This document shows positions 46,406-54,295 of a stretch of 61,277 nucleotides of DNA, in pieces. The stretch lies in contig JANRIC010000237.1 of NCBI GenBank assembly GCA_033765345.1, positions 1-61,277 of the forward strand. The letters run 5' to 3'. The translations under genes and the position numbers were made by a program. The DNA is from JANRIC01 sp033765345 (GTDB lineage Bacteria; Bacteroidota; Bacteroidia; Cytophagales; Microscillaceae). The notes beneath the pieces were generated by a model. The model saw only the letters and a program-made list of their open reading frames with translations. It searched no databases and had not been told where the DNA came from. Position 1 is the stretch's first letter, and every line of letters begins with the position of its first letter.

Positions 46406-46419
46406 ACACTTAGTTTATG

Positions 46420-46452
46420 AAACCTATAAGGTTTTGGAAACCTTATAGGTTT
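46420..46452. repeat. strong hairpin between thiC and the ThiE-like gene
   Basis: A perfect 15-bp inverted repeat, arms 46420-46434 (AAACCTATAAGGTTT) and 46438-46452, with a 3-base loop. It starts 7 bp past the thiC stop. It could be a partial terminator, an mRNA-stability hairpin that raises thiC over the downstream genes, or a dispersed palindromic repeat. Confidence 0.75.
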
Positions 46453-46458
46453 GAGGTT

Positions 46459-48315
46459 TTATAAATAAACTTCGCCGCCTTTTTCTACAAATTCTTTGGA
46501 TTTTTCTTCCATACCGATCAGCAAAGCTTCTTCGGCATCCATACCGTGTTCTTTGGCATAATCACGCACATCCTGGGTGATTTTCATAGAGCAGAAGTGC
46601 GGCCCGCACATCGAGCAAAAGTGTGCTACTTTGGCACCCTCTGCAGGAAGCGTTTCATCGTGAAATTCGCGGGCTGTATCTGGGTCCAGGGAGAGGTTAA
46701 ACTGATCCTCCCATCGGAACTCGAAGCGTGCTTTGCTGAGTACATTGTCACGATGTTGTGCACCGGGATGGCCTTTGGCGAGGTCGGCGGCGTGGGCAGC
46801 AATTTTATAAGTGATTACACCGTCTTTTACGTCTTTTTTATTGGGCAAACCCAAATGTTCTTTGGGAGTAACATAACAAAGCATGGCGGTACCATACCAA
46901 CCAATCATGGCAGCTCCGATGGCAGAGGTAATGTGATCGTATCCTGGGGCAATGTCGGTAGTGAGTGGCCCTAAGGTATAAAAAGGAGCTTCTTTACAAA
47001 GATCGAGTTGTTTTTCCATATTTTCCTTGATCATGTGCATCGGCACGTGTCCGGGTCCTTCATTCATGACCTGTACATCGTGTTTCCAGGCGATTTGGTT
47101 GAGTTCGCCTTGGGTCTCAAGCTCGGCGAATTGAGGACGGTCATTGGCATCAGCGATACTTCCGGGGCGTAAGCCATCGCCCAGAGAGAAAGAGACATCA
47201 TAAGCCTTCATAATTTCGCAGATTTCTTCGAAATGTGTATACAGGAAATTTTCCTGATGATGAGCCAGGCACCATTTGGCCATAATAGAACCTCCGCGGG
47301 AAACGATCCCGGTGACTCGCTTGGCTGTCCAAGGGATGTAACGCAACAAAACTCCGGCGTGAATCGTGAAATAATCCACTCCTTGTTCAGCTTGCTCGAT
47401 CAAAGTATCTCTGAAAATTTCCCAGGTTAGTTCTTCGGCTTTGCCCCCTACCTTCTCAAGTGCTTGATAAATGGGTACAGTTCCAATAGGTACTGGGGAG
47501 TTGCGAATAATCCATTCGCGGGTTTCGTGGATGTTTTTACCAGTAGAAAGATCCATAATTGTATCCGCTCCCCATCGGCAGGCCCAAACCGCTTTTTCTA
47601 CTTCCTCTTCGATGCTGGAGCTGACGGCGGAATTCCCGATATTGGCATTGATTTTTACCAAGAAATTACGCCCTATGATCATTGGTTCACTTTCAGGGTG
47701 ATTGATATTGGCTGGAATGATAGCCCGGCCTGCGGCTACTTCCTGACGTACAAATTCCGGCGTAATTAAGAATTTAGGCGTGTTGGCTCCAAAATTTTGT
47801 CCTTTGTGTTGCTGAACTTGCTCTTGTAATTCATCTAGGCGTTGATTTTCACGAATGGCGATATACTCCATTTCGGGGGTGATGATACCTTTTTTGGCAT
47901 AGTGCATCTGCGTAACATTTGCACCGGCTTTGGCACGGAGTGGTTTACGGATATGCTCAAATCTCAAGGCATCCAGATTTTTATCATTCAGGCGTTCCTC
48001 ACCATATTCGGAGGTCACCTGAGTCAATTGCTCTACATCGTTGCGCTCCAGAATCCAAGCTTCGCGCAGTCTTTTAAGACCCAGGCGTACATCGATTTCT
48101 ACTTGGGGATCGGTGTAGGGTCCGCTGGTATCATAAACCGTAATGGGTGGGTTAGGCTCATTTTTACCGTTAAATAATGCTTTTGTATCGCTCAGAGAGA
48201 TTTCACGCATAGCTACCTCGATAGGAAACAGTCTGCCTTTCACATAGATTTTGCGGGAGCCCGGAAAAGGTGCTGTGCTGATCACACTTTGGTTTGGAAT
48301 TTTATCTTTTCTCAT
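46459..48315 (-). CDS. thiC: phosphomethylpyrimidine synthase ThiC
   Basis: 618 residues, family length. Radical SAM enzyme that rearranges aminoimidazole ribotide into HMP phosphate. Motifs: the N-terminal ThiC-associated domain (about 20-110), MHYAKKGIITPEMEYIA, FVRQEVAAGRAIIPANINHPE, GNSAVSSSIEEEVEK, DLSTGKNIHETREWI, EGPGHVPMH and, near the C-terminus, the cluster motif CSMCGPHFCSM (CxxCxxxxC). It is the second gene of the operon, 124 bp after thiS, and is probably the most expressed if the hairpin after it limits read-through. Confidence 0.97.
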   Translation of the reverse strand: MRKDKIPNQSVISTAPFPGSRKIYVKGRLFPIEVAMREISLSDTKALFNGKNEPNPPITVYDTSGPYTDPQVEIDVRLGLKRLREAWILERNDVEQLTQVTSEYGEERLNDKNLDALRFEHIRKPLRAKAGANVTQMHYAKKGIITPEMEYIAIRENQRLDELQEQVQQHKGQNFGANTPKFLITPEFVRQEVAAGRAIIPANINHPESEPMIIGRNFLVKINANIGNSAVSSSIEEEVEKAVWACRWGADTIMDLSTGKNIHETREWIIRNSPVPIGTVPIYQALEKVGGKAEELTWEIFRDTLIEQAEQGVDYFTIHAGVLLRYIPWTAKRVTGIVSRGGSIMAKWCLAHHQENFLYTHFEEICEIMKAYDVSFSLGDGLRPGSIADANDRPQFAELETQGELNQIAWKHDVQVMNEGPGHVPMHMIKENMEKQLDLCKEAPFYTLGPLTTDIAPGYDHITSAIGAAMIGWYGTAMLCYVTPKEHLGLPNKKDVKDGVITYKIAAHAADLAKGHPGAQHRDNVLSKARFEFRWEDQFNLSLDPDTAREFHDETLPAEGAKVAHFCSMCGPHFCSMKITQDVRDYAKEHGMDAEEALLIGMEEKSKEFVEKGGEVYL

Positions 48316-48391
48316 AATACATTTTTGAATTCGGTGAAATAATTTTAGTGTAAGTTTGACTTGGAAGAATACAATCCACGGTTTTGAGGAT

Positions 48392-48430
48392 TTAAATTGT
48401 CAATTGTTTATTGTTCATGATCAATTATCT
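48392..48430. repeat. AT-rich CAATTGT-type repeat between thiS and thiC
   Basis: A run of near-repeats (TTGTCAATTGTTTATTGTTC, ATGATCAATTATC) resembling short repeats seen between Bacteroidota genes. No coding potential. Its effect on the operon is unknown. Confidence 0.35.
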
Positions 48431-48439
48431 ATTCAAAAC

Positions 48440-48643
48440 TCAACCTCCTTGGGTAGCCTGAATCAAGATAATTTTATCGTGATTTTTGAGGGAATGGTCA
48501 GGCCATTCATTTTTAGGAATGACTGCATCATTGACTGCAATGGCAATACCTTGAGAAGAGAGATTTAAATGAGTCAGGAGTGTTTGTAGGTCTAGCTCCT
48601 GTTTGAGTGTATGGGGTGTATTGTTTATGAAAATTTCCAACAT
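48440..48643 (-). CDS. thiS: sulfur carrier protein ThiS
   Basis: 67 residues, beta-grasp fold, ending in the diagnostic Gly-Gly (66-67) that is adenylated and thiocarboxylated to deliver sulfur to ThiG. Motifs: MLEIFINNTPHTL, LLTHLNLSSQGIAIAVNDAVIPKNEW (family pattern AVxxN, VP+xxW) and DKIILIQATQGG. First gene after the TPP riboswitch, 85 bp away. No ThiF-type adenylyltransferase, needed to activate it, is encoded in the window. Confidence 0.95.
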   Translation of the reverse strand: MLEIFINNTPHTLKQELDLQTLLTHLNLSSQGIAIAVNDAVIPKNEWPDHSLKNHDKIILIQATQGG

Positions 48644-48728
48644 ATTTGATAAAAATTAAATGGAAACCATAAACTTTAGGAGTGCAGTTAAAATACGATG
48701 AGATAAAAATATCACAGAGCATTATTAA

Positions 48729-48806
48729 CTTTTCCCTTCGGCAGTACGAACTGCATCAGGTTCAAAGGGTATAATCTCAGTCTTCTTTTTAAAGACACCC
48801 CTAAAG
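48729..48806 (-). promoter_or_regulatory. TPP (thi-box) riboswitch
   Basis: Read on the minus strand, the segment contains GGGGTGTCTT, then CTGAGATTATACCC, then GAACCTGATGCAGTTCGTACT and GCCGAAGGGAA, the conserved THI-box core in the right order. It lies 85 bp before thiS and should shut the whole thi operon when thiamin pyrophosphate is plentiful. No clear terminator stem is seen between it and thiS, so control of translation start is possible. Confidence 0.96.
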
Positions 48807-49088
48807 TTGAATTTAAAGTTACAATAAAAAAAACTAAACTTCCTAATACGCAGAGAAAAATTCTCTTTTTAGTGTATGTTTTAATGTACTTATGTAACTT
48901 TTTGTTCAGATGAATGTTTTGCAGCTTGTTTGTAAAACTGGGGTTAAAATTTTAAAATTTTATCAACATCCTTCAAATTTTTAGTGACCTTTGGGTCAAA
49001 ATCAGTCCTGGGTATATTAAAAAGCTGCTATGAAATTTTATTCCCTGTATATTCATTTATAATTATCATTTAAAAATATTAAACTCAA

Positions 49089-49991
49089 ATGAACACAAAA
49101 TTTACACGCTTTTGTCTTGGAGCGTTGTGGGGGATTTTTATTTCTCAATCCCTATTCGCCCAAACAGACAGTACTCAATTATGGAAGGTGACCGGAGCTA
49201 CTTCTTTGGGTTTTTCCAATGTAGTATTGAGCAACTGGGCTGGTGGCGGTGATAACTCCCTCTCTATCAGCGCATTGATTGATCTTAAGGCTGACCGTGA
49301 AACTAGCAAAAGCTATTGGTCTAATATTTTCAACTTTAAATTTGGGGTAGCCCGTGTGGGTAATTCCGATAATCTTTTCAAAAAAACCAATGATCAGCTC
49401 ATCATCGGTACGGCTTACAACTATAAGTTTGATGATCACTGGAGTCTGGCATCAGGTCTGGAACTGAGAAGCCAGGTAGCACCTGGATATACCTTTTTTA
49501 TAGATGCGGATGGCAAAGAACGCAGAGATCAAACAATTTCTCAGTTATTTGCTCCGGCTTACCTCAATACCAATCTGGGTATTACCTACAAGAACAAAAT
49601 CCTTACAGCGACCCTTTCCCCATTAAGTAATAAGCTTACCTTTGTGTTGAATGATTCGTTGTCGCAAGCAGGAGCGTTTGGGGTAGATCCAGGCAAGAAA
49701 GTACGCTCTGAAATCGGCCCTAATTTTAACACAAAGCTTGAGTTTTCACCCATTGAAAACATTATTTTCAAGAGTTCGCTGTTATTATTTACCAATTATC
49801 AAAGGCTAGGCAATATTGATGTAGACTGGGAAACCCTGCTGGTGTTTAAGGTCAATAAATTTTTTGATGCCAGTTTCGGAACGAGGTTGATCTATGACGA
49901 TGATATTCTGATCAAACAAGATGATGGCACTTCAAAAATTGCGGTGCAATACAGCCAGGTATTGAGTATTAATTTCGGTTATAAATTTTAA
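49089..49991 (+). CDS. DUF3078 secreted protein, probable outer-membrane
   Basis: 300 residues, signal peptide about 1-25 (ending SLFAQ). The pattern WKVTGATSLGFSNVVLSNWAGGGDNSLSISAL is typical of DUF3078. The rest alternates aromatic and polar residues with repeated short strands (FDDHWSLASGLELRSQVAP, ILTATLSPLSNKLTFVLND) and ends INFGYKF, as expected of an outer-membrane barrel. Function is unknown. It lies on the plus strand, divergent from the thi operon, and 39 bp ahead of the MscS gene, so the two may share a transcript. Confidence 0.87.
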   Translation: MNTKFTRFCLGALWGIFISQSLFAQTDSTQLWKVTGATSLGFSNVVLSNWAGGGDNSLSISALIDLKADRETSKSYWSNIFNFKFGVARVGNSDNLFKKTNDQLIIGTAYNYKFDDHWSLASGLELRSQVAPGYTFFIDADGKERRDQTISQLFAPAYLNTNLGITYKNKILTATLSPLSNKLTFVLNDSLSQAGAFGVDPGKKVRSEIGPNFNTKLEFSPIENIIFKSSLLLFTNYQRLGNIDVDWETLLVFKVNKFFDASFGTRLIYDDDILIKQDDGTSKIAVQYSQVLSINFGYKF

Positions 49992-50030
49992 ACTTTCATT
50001 TCATCTACTCAAACTCAAAATTTTACAAGT

Positions 50031-50837
50031 ATGGATTTTAAATTTTTATATCCCTTAGTTCTTGAATACGGCGGAAAAATTGCCTTGGCTATTTTGACGC
50101 TTCTGATTGGTTTTCGCATCATCAGTGCCACCGTCGAGTTGCTTATGAAAGGCTTATCCAAGAGCTCAGAAGATTTAACTCTGAATAATTTTCTTCGGGC
50201 TTTGATCAGTACGTTGTTAAAGGTGGCTCTTTTTATCAGTGTGGCTCAGATCGTAGGCGTTGAAACTACCTCCTTTGTGGCTGTAATCGGGGCGGCTTCC
50301 TTTGCCGTTGGATTGGCTTTGCAGGGTAGTCTAGCAAATTTTGCAGGTGGTGTTTTGTTAATTCTTTTTAAGCCTTTCAAAGTGGGTGATTTGATTGAGG
50401 CTCAAGGCTTTTTGGGGAATGTACACGAAGTACAGCTTTTTGTAACTATTCTCAAGACATTGGACAACCGCACCGTATTTATCCCCAATGGTCCGTTGGC
50501 AAGCGGTAGCATGATCAATTATTCTACCGAACCTGTGCGCCGGGTAGATATGATTTTTAGTGTTACTTACAAGGCAGACATTCTGAAAGTCAAAGAAGTA
50601 ATTCAAAAAATCACAGAGTCTGACCCTAAAATTATGCAGGAAGCAGGCAAAGAGCCTTTTATCGTAGTCTCAAAATTGGCTGATGCCGTACAGATTGAAG
50701 TGAGGGTTTGGGGCAAAGAAGCTGATTATTGGGATATCTATTTTGGTATGCAGGAAAATATCAAACTTACTTTTGACAAGGAGGGTATCGTTTTTCCTTC
50801 TCCTAAAATCGATGTATTCTCGCACAATGTTAGTTAA
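50031..50837 (+). CDS. small-conductance mechanosensitive channel (MscS family)
   Basis: 268 residues, the short MscS form. Three helices: about 14-38, 58-82 and TM3 at about 88-120 (GAASFAVGLALQGSLANFAGG, with the Gly/Ala packing that lines the pore). The cytoplasmic beta-domain follows (FKPFKVGDLIEAQGFLGNV, RTVFIPNGPLASGSMINYSTEPVRRVD). It releases solutes on hypo-osmotic shock. The ATG at 50031 is 39 bp after the DUF3078 gene. An intrinsic terminator follows it. Confidence 0.95.
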   Translation: MDFKFLYPLVLEYGGKIALAILTLLIGFRIISATVELLMKGLSKSSEDLTLNNFLRALISTLLKVALFISVAQIVGVETTSFVAVIGAASFAVGLALQGSLANFAGGVLLILFKPFKVGDLIEAQGFLGNVHEVQLFVTILKTLDNRTVFIPNGPLASGSMINYSTEPVRRVDMIFSVTYKADILKVKEVIQKITESDPKIMQEAGKEPFIVVSKLADAVQIEVRVWGKEADYWDIYFGMQENIKLTFDKEGIVFPSPKIDVFSHNVS

Positions 50838-50859
50838 AAAAATGGTATCTTAGCCATCC

Positions 50860-50902
50860 AACGAGGAATAGTTTGCACCATAGCATATTCCTCGTTTTTT
50901 TT
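50860..50902 (+). terminator. intrinsic terminator after the MscS gene
   Basis: 11-bp stem AACGAGGAATA (50860-50870) with 50886-50896, a 15-base loop, then a run of eight T. It sits 22 bp past the stop codon. Confidence 0.85.
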
Positions 50903-51027
50903 ATATAATCCAAAATGGTGTGGTTCACGATAAATAAAATCCAGGTACTTAGGGATAATTCCCGATCAAAAGTTTTTTTGTTTCATAATAATCCACTTAT
51001 TTTAGTACGCAATATTGGTACACCCCT

Positions 51028-51035
51028 TAAATTTG
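51028..51035 (+). promoter_or_regulatory. possible -7 box for the hydratase gene
   Basis: TAAATTTG matches the Bacteroidota -7 pattern TAnnTTTG and lies 7 bp before the ATG at 51043. If used, transcription would start at or next to the start codon (leaderless). No TTG at the usual 19-bp spacing is present, which weakens the call. Confidence 0.25.
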
Positions 51036-51042
51036 AATTAAT

Positions 51043-51495
51043 ATGCGCACAGTGAATGGATTAGAAGAACTCAAAGCACTGGTGGGTCAGGAAATTGGCA
51101 TCAGTGAATGGATGAAAATTGATCAGCAAAGAATCAATGATTTCGCAGATGCTACCCTGGATCATCAGTGGATTCACATCAATGAAGAAAAGGCTAAAAT
51201 GTCACCGATTGGTTCTACCATTGCTCATGGATTCCTGACTTTGTCTTTATTGCCCAATTTTATGGAGGAAATCTGGAAAATAGATGGTATAAAAATGGGC
51301 ATCAATTATGGCCTCAACAAAGTACGTTTTACGGCTATGGTGCCTGTAAACAGCCGCATCAGAATGAAAGCCACCCTGAATAGTTTAGAAGATGTATCTG
51401 GGGGGGTGCAAATGACTGTTACGGCAATTTTTGAAATTGAAGGGAATGACAAACCGGCTTGTATTGCTGAAAGTCTAACCCGATTGTATTTCTAA
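51043..51495 (+). CDS. MaoC-like (R)-specific enoyl-CoA hydratase
   Basis: 150 residues, single hot-dog domain. The hydratase-2 motif is visible: DATLDHQWIHINEEKAK with the catalytic Asp/His pair, followed by GSTIAHGFLTLSLLP. The family hydrates trans-2-enoyl-CoA or related acyl groups. No PHA or fatty-acid genes lie beside it, so the substrate is open. Downstream, a small unknown gene follows after 32 bp on the same strand. Confidence 0.88.
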   Translation: MRTVNGLEELKALVGQEIGISEWMKIDQQRINDFADATLDHQWIHINEEKAKMSPIGSTIAHGFLTLSLLPNFMEEIWKIDGIKMGINYGLNKVRFTAMVPVNSRIRMKATLNSLEDVSGGVQMTVTAIFEIEGNDKPACIAESLTRLYF

Positions 51496-51527
51496 ATAAA
51501 GTTTTGGTCTAAATTAATTTTCCATAC

Positions 51528-51941
51528 ATGATGATAATTTTTGACAGTCCTTATCTGAAGATTCAATATGACGAGCAACTCCAGGCAATTCTTGAAGAAT
51601 GGAAATTAGATTTTACGGTGATCGTAGCCGGAGATAATTTCCGCAAACCGCTCACGACGCTCATTCAGGAATTTAAAAACCGTAAATTATCCAAATGGCT
51701 TTGCGATATTACCGAGCAAAAAACGCTCTTGTCCGAAGACCAGCTTTGGCTCGAGAGTTATTATTATTCTGAACTCCTCAAAAACGGTTTACATACGGCT
51801 GCTTTGGTAAATGCCAAAAACATTCTGGGTACTGTCAACGCTAAAAACTGCCTGGAAAACCTTCACGGTGACAAAATTCAAATTGAAGTATTTAACAAAA
51901 ATCATCTGGCCAAAAGCTGGCTTGCTAGTTTGACTGTCTAA
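51528..51941 (+). CDS. small hypothetical protein (STAS/SpoIIAA-like possible)
   Basis: 137 residues, soluble, no signal peptide. Alternating strand/helix pattern: YLKIQYDEQLQAILEEW, then LTTLIQEFKNRKLSKWLCDITEQ, then LWLESYYYSELLKNGLHTAALVNAK and a C-terminal AKSWLAS. The layout recalls STAS/SpoIIAA-like proteins of Bacteroidota, but I see no decisive motif. It starts with two consecutive ATGs. It sits between the hydratase gene and nnrE/nnrD in a same-strand run, with short gaps. Confidence 0.6.
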   Translation: MMIIFDSPYLKIQYDEQLQAILEEWKLDFTVIVAGDNFRKPLTTLIQEFKNRKLSKWLCDITEQKTLLSEDQLWLESYYYSELLKNGLHTAALVNAKNILGTVNAKNCLENLHGDKIQIEVFNKNHLAKSWLASLTV

Positions 51942-51975
51942 TCATTTTATTAAATCGTCTGTATACTCCAGAGCC

Positions 51976-53502
51976 ATGAAAATACTCCGCGTCAAGCAAA
52001 TACAAGCTCTCGATCAGCATACTATGCAACAACAGGGAATTCCCTCGGTTGATTTGATGGAAAGAGCCTCAGAAGTTTTTGTAGAAGCATTTATGCGTAA
52101 ATTCCCTACAAACAAACATGTCTGTGTATTTTGTGGATTGGGGAATAATGGAGGCGATGGTCTGGCCATGGCAAGACTTCTCAGACAGAAGAATTATTCG
52201 GTAGATGTGTGGGTAGTTCGTTACAGAAATGAAAATACCCTGGATTTTGCCATCAATTACCGTAGATTAAAACAATTTCTTGAGCCTCACGAAATTTTCA
52301 AAGAAGAAGATTTTCCTGAAATTCTCCCAGGGACAATCATTATTGATGCCCTGGTAGGTTCGGGATTAAATCGTGCTTTGGACGGGCTTCTTGAATCTGT
52401 GGTGAATAATATCAATTTTTCTCCTGCAATCACTGTTTCTGTGGATATTGCTTCGGGTTTATTGGCCGACCGTGCGACAACAGGCGAGGCGATCATCCAG
52501 CCTGACTATACGTTTAGCTTTCAACTTCCCAAACTGGCTTTTTTCCTTCCGCTCAATAGTCTTTATGTGGGCGATTGGGAAATTTTAGACATTGATCTAG
52601 ATCGTGAATTTATCCGCCAAGCCCCTACGTGCTATCATTACCTTGATGAGGGATTGATTTACCCTTTTCTGAAAAACCGCCCTAAATTCTCCCATAAAGG
52701 CACTTATGGTCATGCACTTATCATTGGAGGCAGCTATGGCAAAATAGGTGCCGCTATCCTGGCAGCCAATGCCGGGCTGCATTCCGGCGTAGGTTTGATG
52801 ACCGTTCACGTACCCGCCTGCGGCTATGAAATTATCCAAAGCACCCTTCCCGAGGCCATGGTATCCGTAGATCGTGAAGAAAAATTCATCAGTCAAATCC
52901 CTGAGCTTCCTGAAAAAGGCTACTCTGCCATTGGGATTGGCTGTGGATTGGGTCAGGAAAATGCTTCACTAAAAGCCCTGGAGCAATTGCTAGATAGGGT
53001 GAATGATCCGGTGGTTTTGGATGCCGATGCACTCAATTTATTGGGAGCAAACAAACATCTGCTTGAGAAAATACCTCCTTACAGCATCCTCAGTCCACAT
53101 CCTAAGGAATTTGAACGCCTCACACGACCTACAGACAATCATTATGAGCGGTTGGATTTGCTTCAGAGTTTTGCCCAATGTTATCAGGTTTTTGTGGTTC
53201 TAAAAGGTGCGCACAGTACCATCGCCACTCCGGGTGGAAATATATACTTTAATTCTACTGGCAATCCGGGTATGGCTACAGGAGGAAGCGGAGATGTACT
53301 CACTGGCATTCTAACCGGGCTACTTGCCCAAGGCTACAGCCCTATGGAAGCCACACTTTTGGGTGTATATTTGCACGGATTAGCTGGAGACCAGGCATTG
53401 CATTACAATAGTTATGAATCTCTGGTGGCCTCAGATATCATTTATTCACTCGGAGAAGCCTTTAAGTCCTTAAAAACGGTTGGAGAAGAATCTTATGACT
53501 GA
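51976..53502 (+). CDS. nnr: bifunctional NAD(P)H-hydrate epimerase/dehydratase
   Basis: 508 residues. The N-terminal NnrE part (about 1-215) has IPSVDLMERAS, FCGLGNNGGDGLAMARLL and VDIASGL. The C-terminal NnrD part (about 230-500, ribokinase-like) has HKGTYGHALIIGGSYGKIGA, VLDADALNLL, LSPHPKEFERL, VLKGAHS, GNPGMATGGSGDVLTGIL and HGLAGD. It repairs damaged NAD(P)HX, the epimerase interconverting R and S forms and the dehydratase using ADP. Its 3' end overlaps mtgA by 8 bp. Confidence 0.95.
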   Translation: MKILRVKQIQALDQHTMQQQGIPSVDLMERASEVFVEAFMRKFPTNKHVCVFCGLGNNGGDGLAMARLLRQKNYSVDVWVVRYRNENTLDFAINYRRLKQFLEPHEIFKEEDFPEILPGTIIIDALVGSGLNRALDGLLESVVNNINFSPAITVSVDIASGLLADRATTGEAIIQPDYTFSFQLPKLAFFLPLNSLYVGDWEILDIDLDREFIRQAPTCYHYLDEGLIYPFLKNRPKFSHKGTYGHALIIGGSYGKIGAAILAANAGLHSGVGLMTVHVPACGYEIIQSTLPEAMVSVDREEKFISQIPELPEKGYSAIGIGCGLGQENASLKALEQLLDRVNDPVVLDADALNLLGANKHLLEKIPPYSILSPHPKEFERLTRPTDNHYERLDLLQSFAQCYQVFVVLKGAHSTIATPGGNIYFNSTGNPGMATGGSGDVLTGILTGLLAQGYSPMEATLLGVYLHGLAGDQALHYNSYESLVASDIIYSLGEAFKSLKTVGEESYD

Positions 53503-54235
53503 CTTTGACAAGACACTCGGCAAAAAACGTTTTTCAATCAAAAAATTCTTTTGGATTGTTTATAAAGTATTTTTGTTTTGGTTGATATTCACCCTGATTC
53601 AGGTCATTGTCTTAAAATGGGCTCCTGTGGCATTTACACCCACCATGTTTTTCAGGAGTATAGGAGCTTATTTGCAAGGAAAAGATGCCCGGATTTATTA
53701 TCAATGGGCAAGCTACGCTCAGATATCCGACCACGCTAAGGTAGCCGTAGTAGCCTCAGAAGACCAGCGATTTCCCAGACATTTTGGAATGGACCTGGCT
53801 GCTTTGAATGAAGCCGTCAAAGACTATAAAACACGTGGAAGACTGCGGGGCGGAAGCACCATCAGCCAGCAGGTAGCCAAAAATGTATTCCTCTGGCAAG
53901 GAGGTGGTTTTGTCCGAAAAGCCCTGGAAATACCTTACACACTTCTGATTGAATTGATTTGGGGCAAACAGCGTATTCTGGAAGTGTATCTGAATATTGC
54001 CGAAATGGGTCCCCAAACCTTTGGCGTACAGGCCGCTTCTAAGAGATTTTTTCGTAAAACAGCCAAAAACCTCAGCCCCACCGAAGCCGCTACCCTGGCA
54101 GCAGTGCTTCCCAGCCCTTTGAGATATTCTGCGCAATCGCCCTCTTATTACATCAATCTCCGCAGCCAACAGATTCAGTATCAGATGCGTATGTTGGGAG
54201 GATTTAGCTATTTGCAGGGTTTGAGGAAATTTTAA
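53495..54235 (+). CDS. mtgA: monofunctional biosynthetic peptidoglycan transglycosylase MtgA
   Basis: 246 residues from the ATG at 53495. An upstream TTG at 53480 is possible but the ATG overlaps the nnr stop in the usual coupled way. One N-terminal membrane helix (about 19-43, FFWIVYKVFLFWLIFTLIQ) anchors it. The GT51 domain has the catalytic EDQRFPRHFGMD, RGGSTISQQVAKNVFLW, EVYLNIAEMG and SPTEAATLAAVLPSP. It polymerises lipid II into glycan strands at the outer face of the inner membrane. It has no transpeptidase domain. Confidence 0.96.
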   Translation: MTDFDKTLGKKRFSIKKFFWIVYKVFLFWLIFTLIQVIVLKWAPVAFTPTMFFRSIGAYLQGKDARIYYQWASYAQISDHAKVAVVASEDQRFPRHFGMDLAALNEAVKDYKTRGRLRGGSTISQQVAKNVFLWQGGGFVRKALEIPYTLLIELIWGKQRILEVYLNIAEMGPQTFGVQAASKRFFRKTAKNLSPTEAATLAAVLPSPLRYSAQSPSYYINLRSQQIQYQMRMLGGFSYLQGLRKF

Positions 54236-54241
54236 ACAAGA

Positions 54242-54272
54242 TTGTATTATCCGCCAAAAATCACTATCTTTA
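54242..54272 (+). promoter_or_regulatory. possible Bacteroidota-type promoter of the DUF262 gene
   Basis: TTG at 54242-54244 and TATCTTTA at 54265-54272, 20 bp apart, are close to the TTG/TAnnTTTG pattern with one mismatch in the last base. A start near 54279 would give a leader of about 17 bases before the ATG at 54296. Confidence 0.35.
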
Positions 54273-54295
54273 ACCTAAATTACGAATAAATTTTT

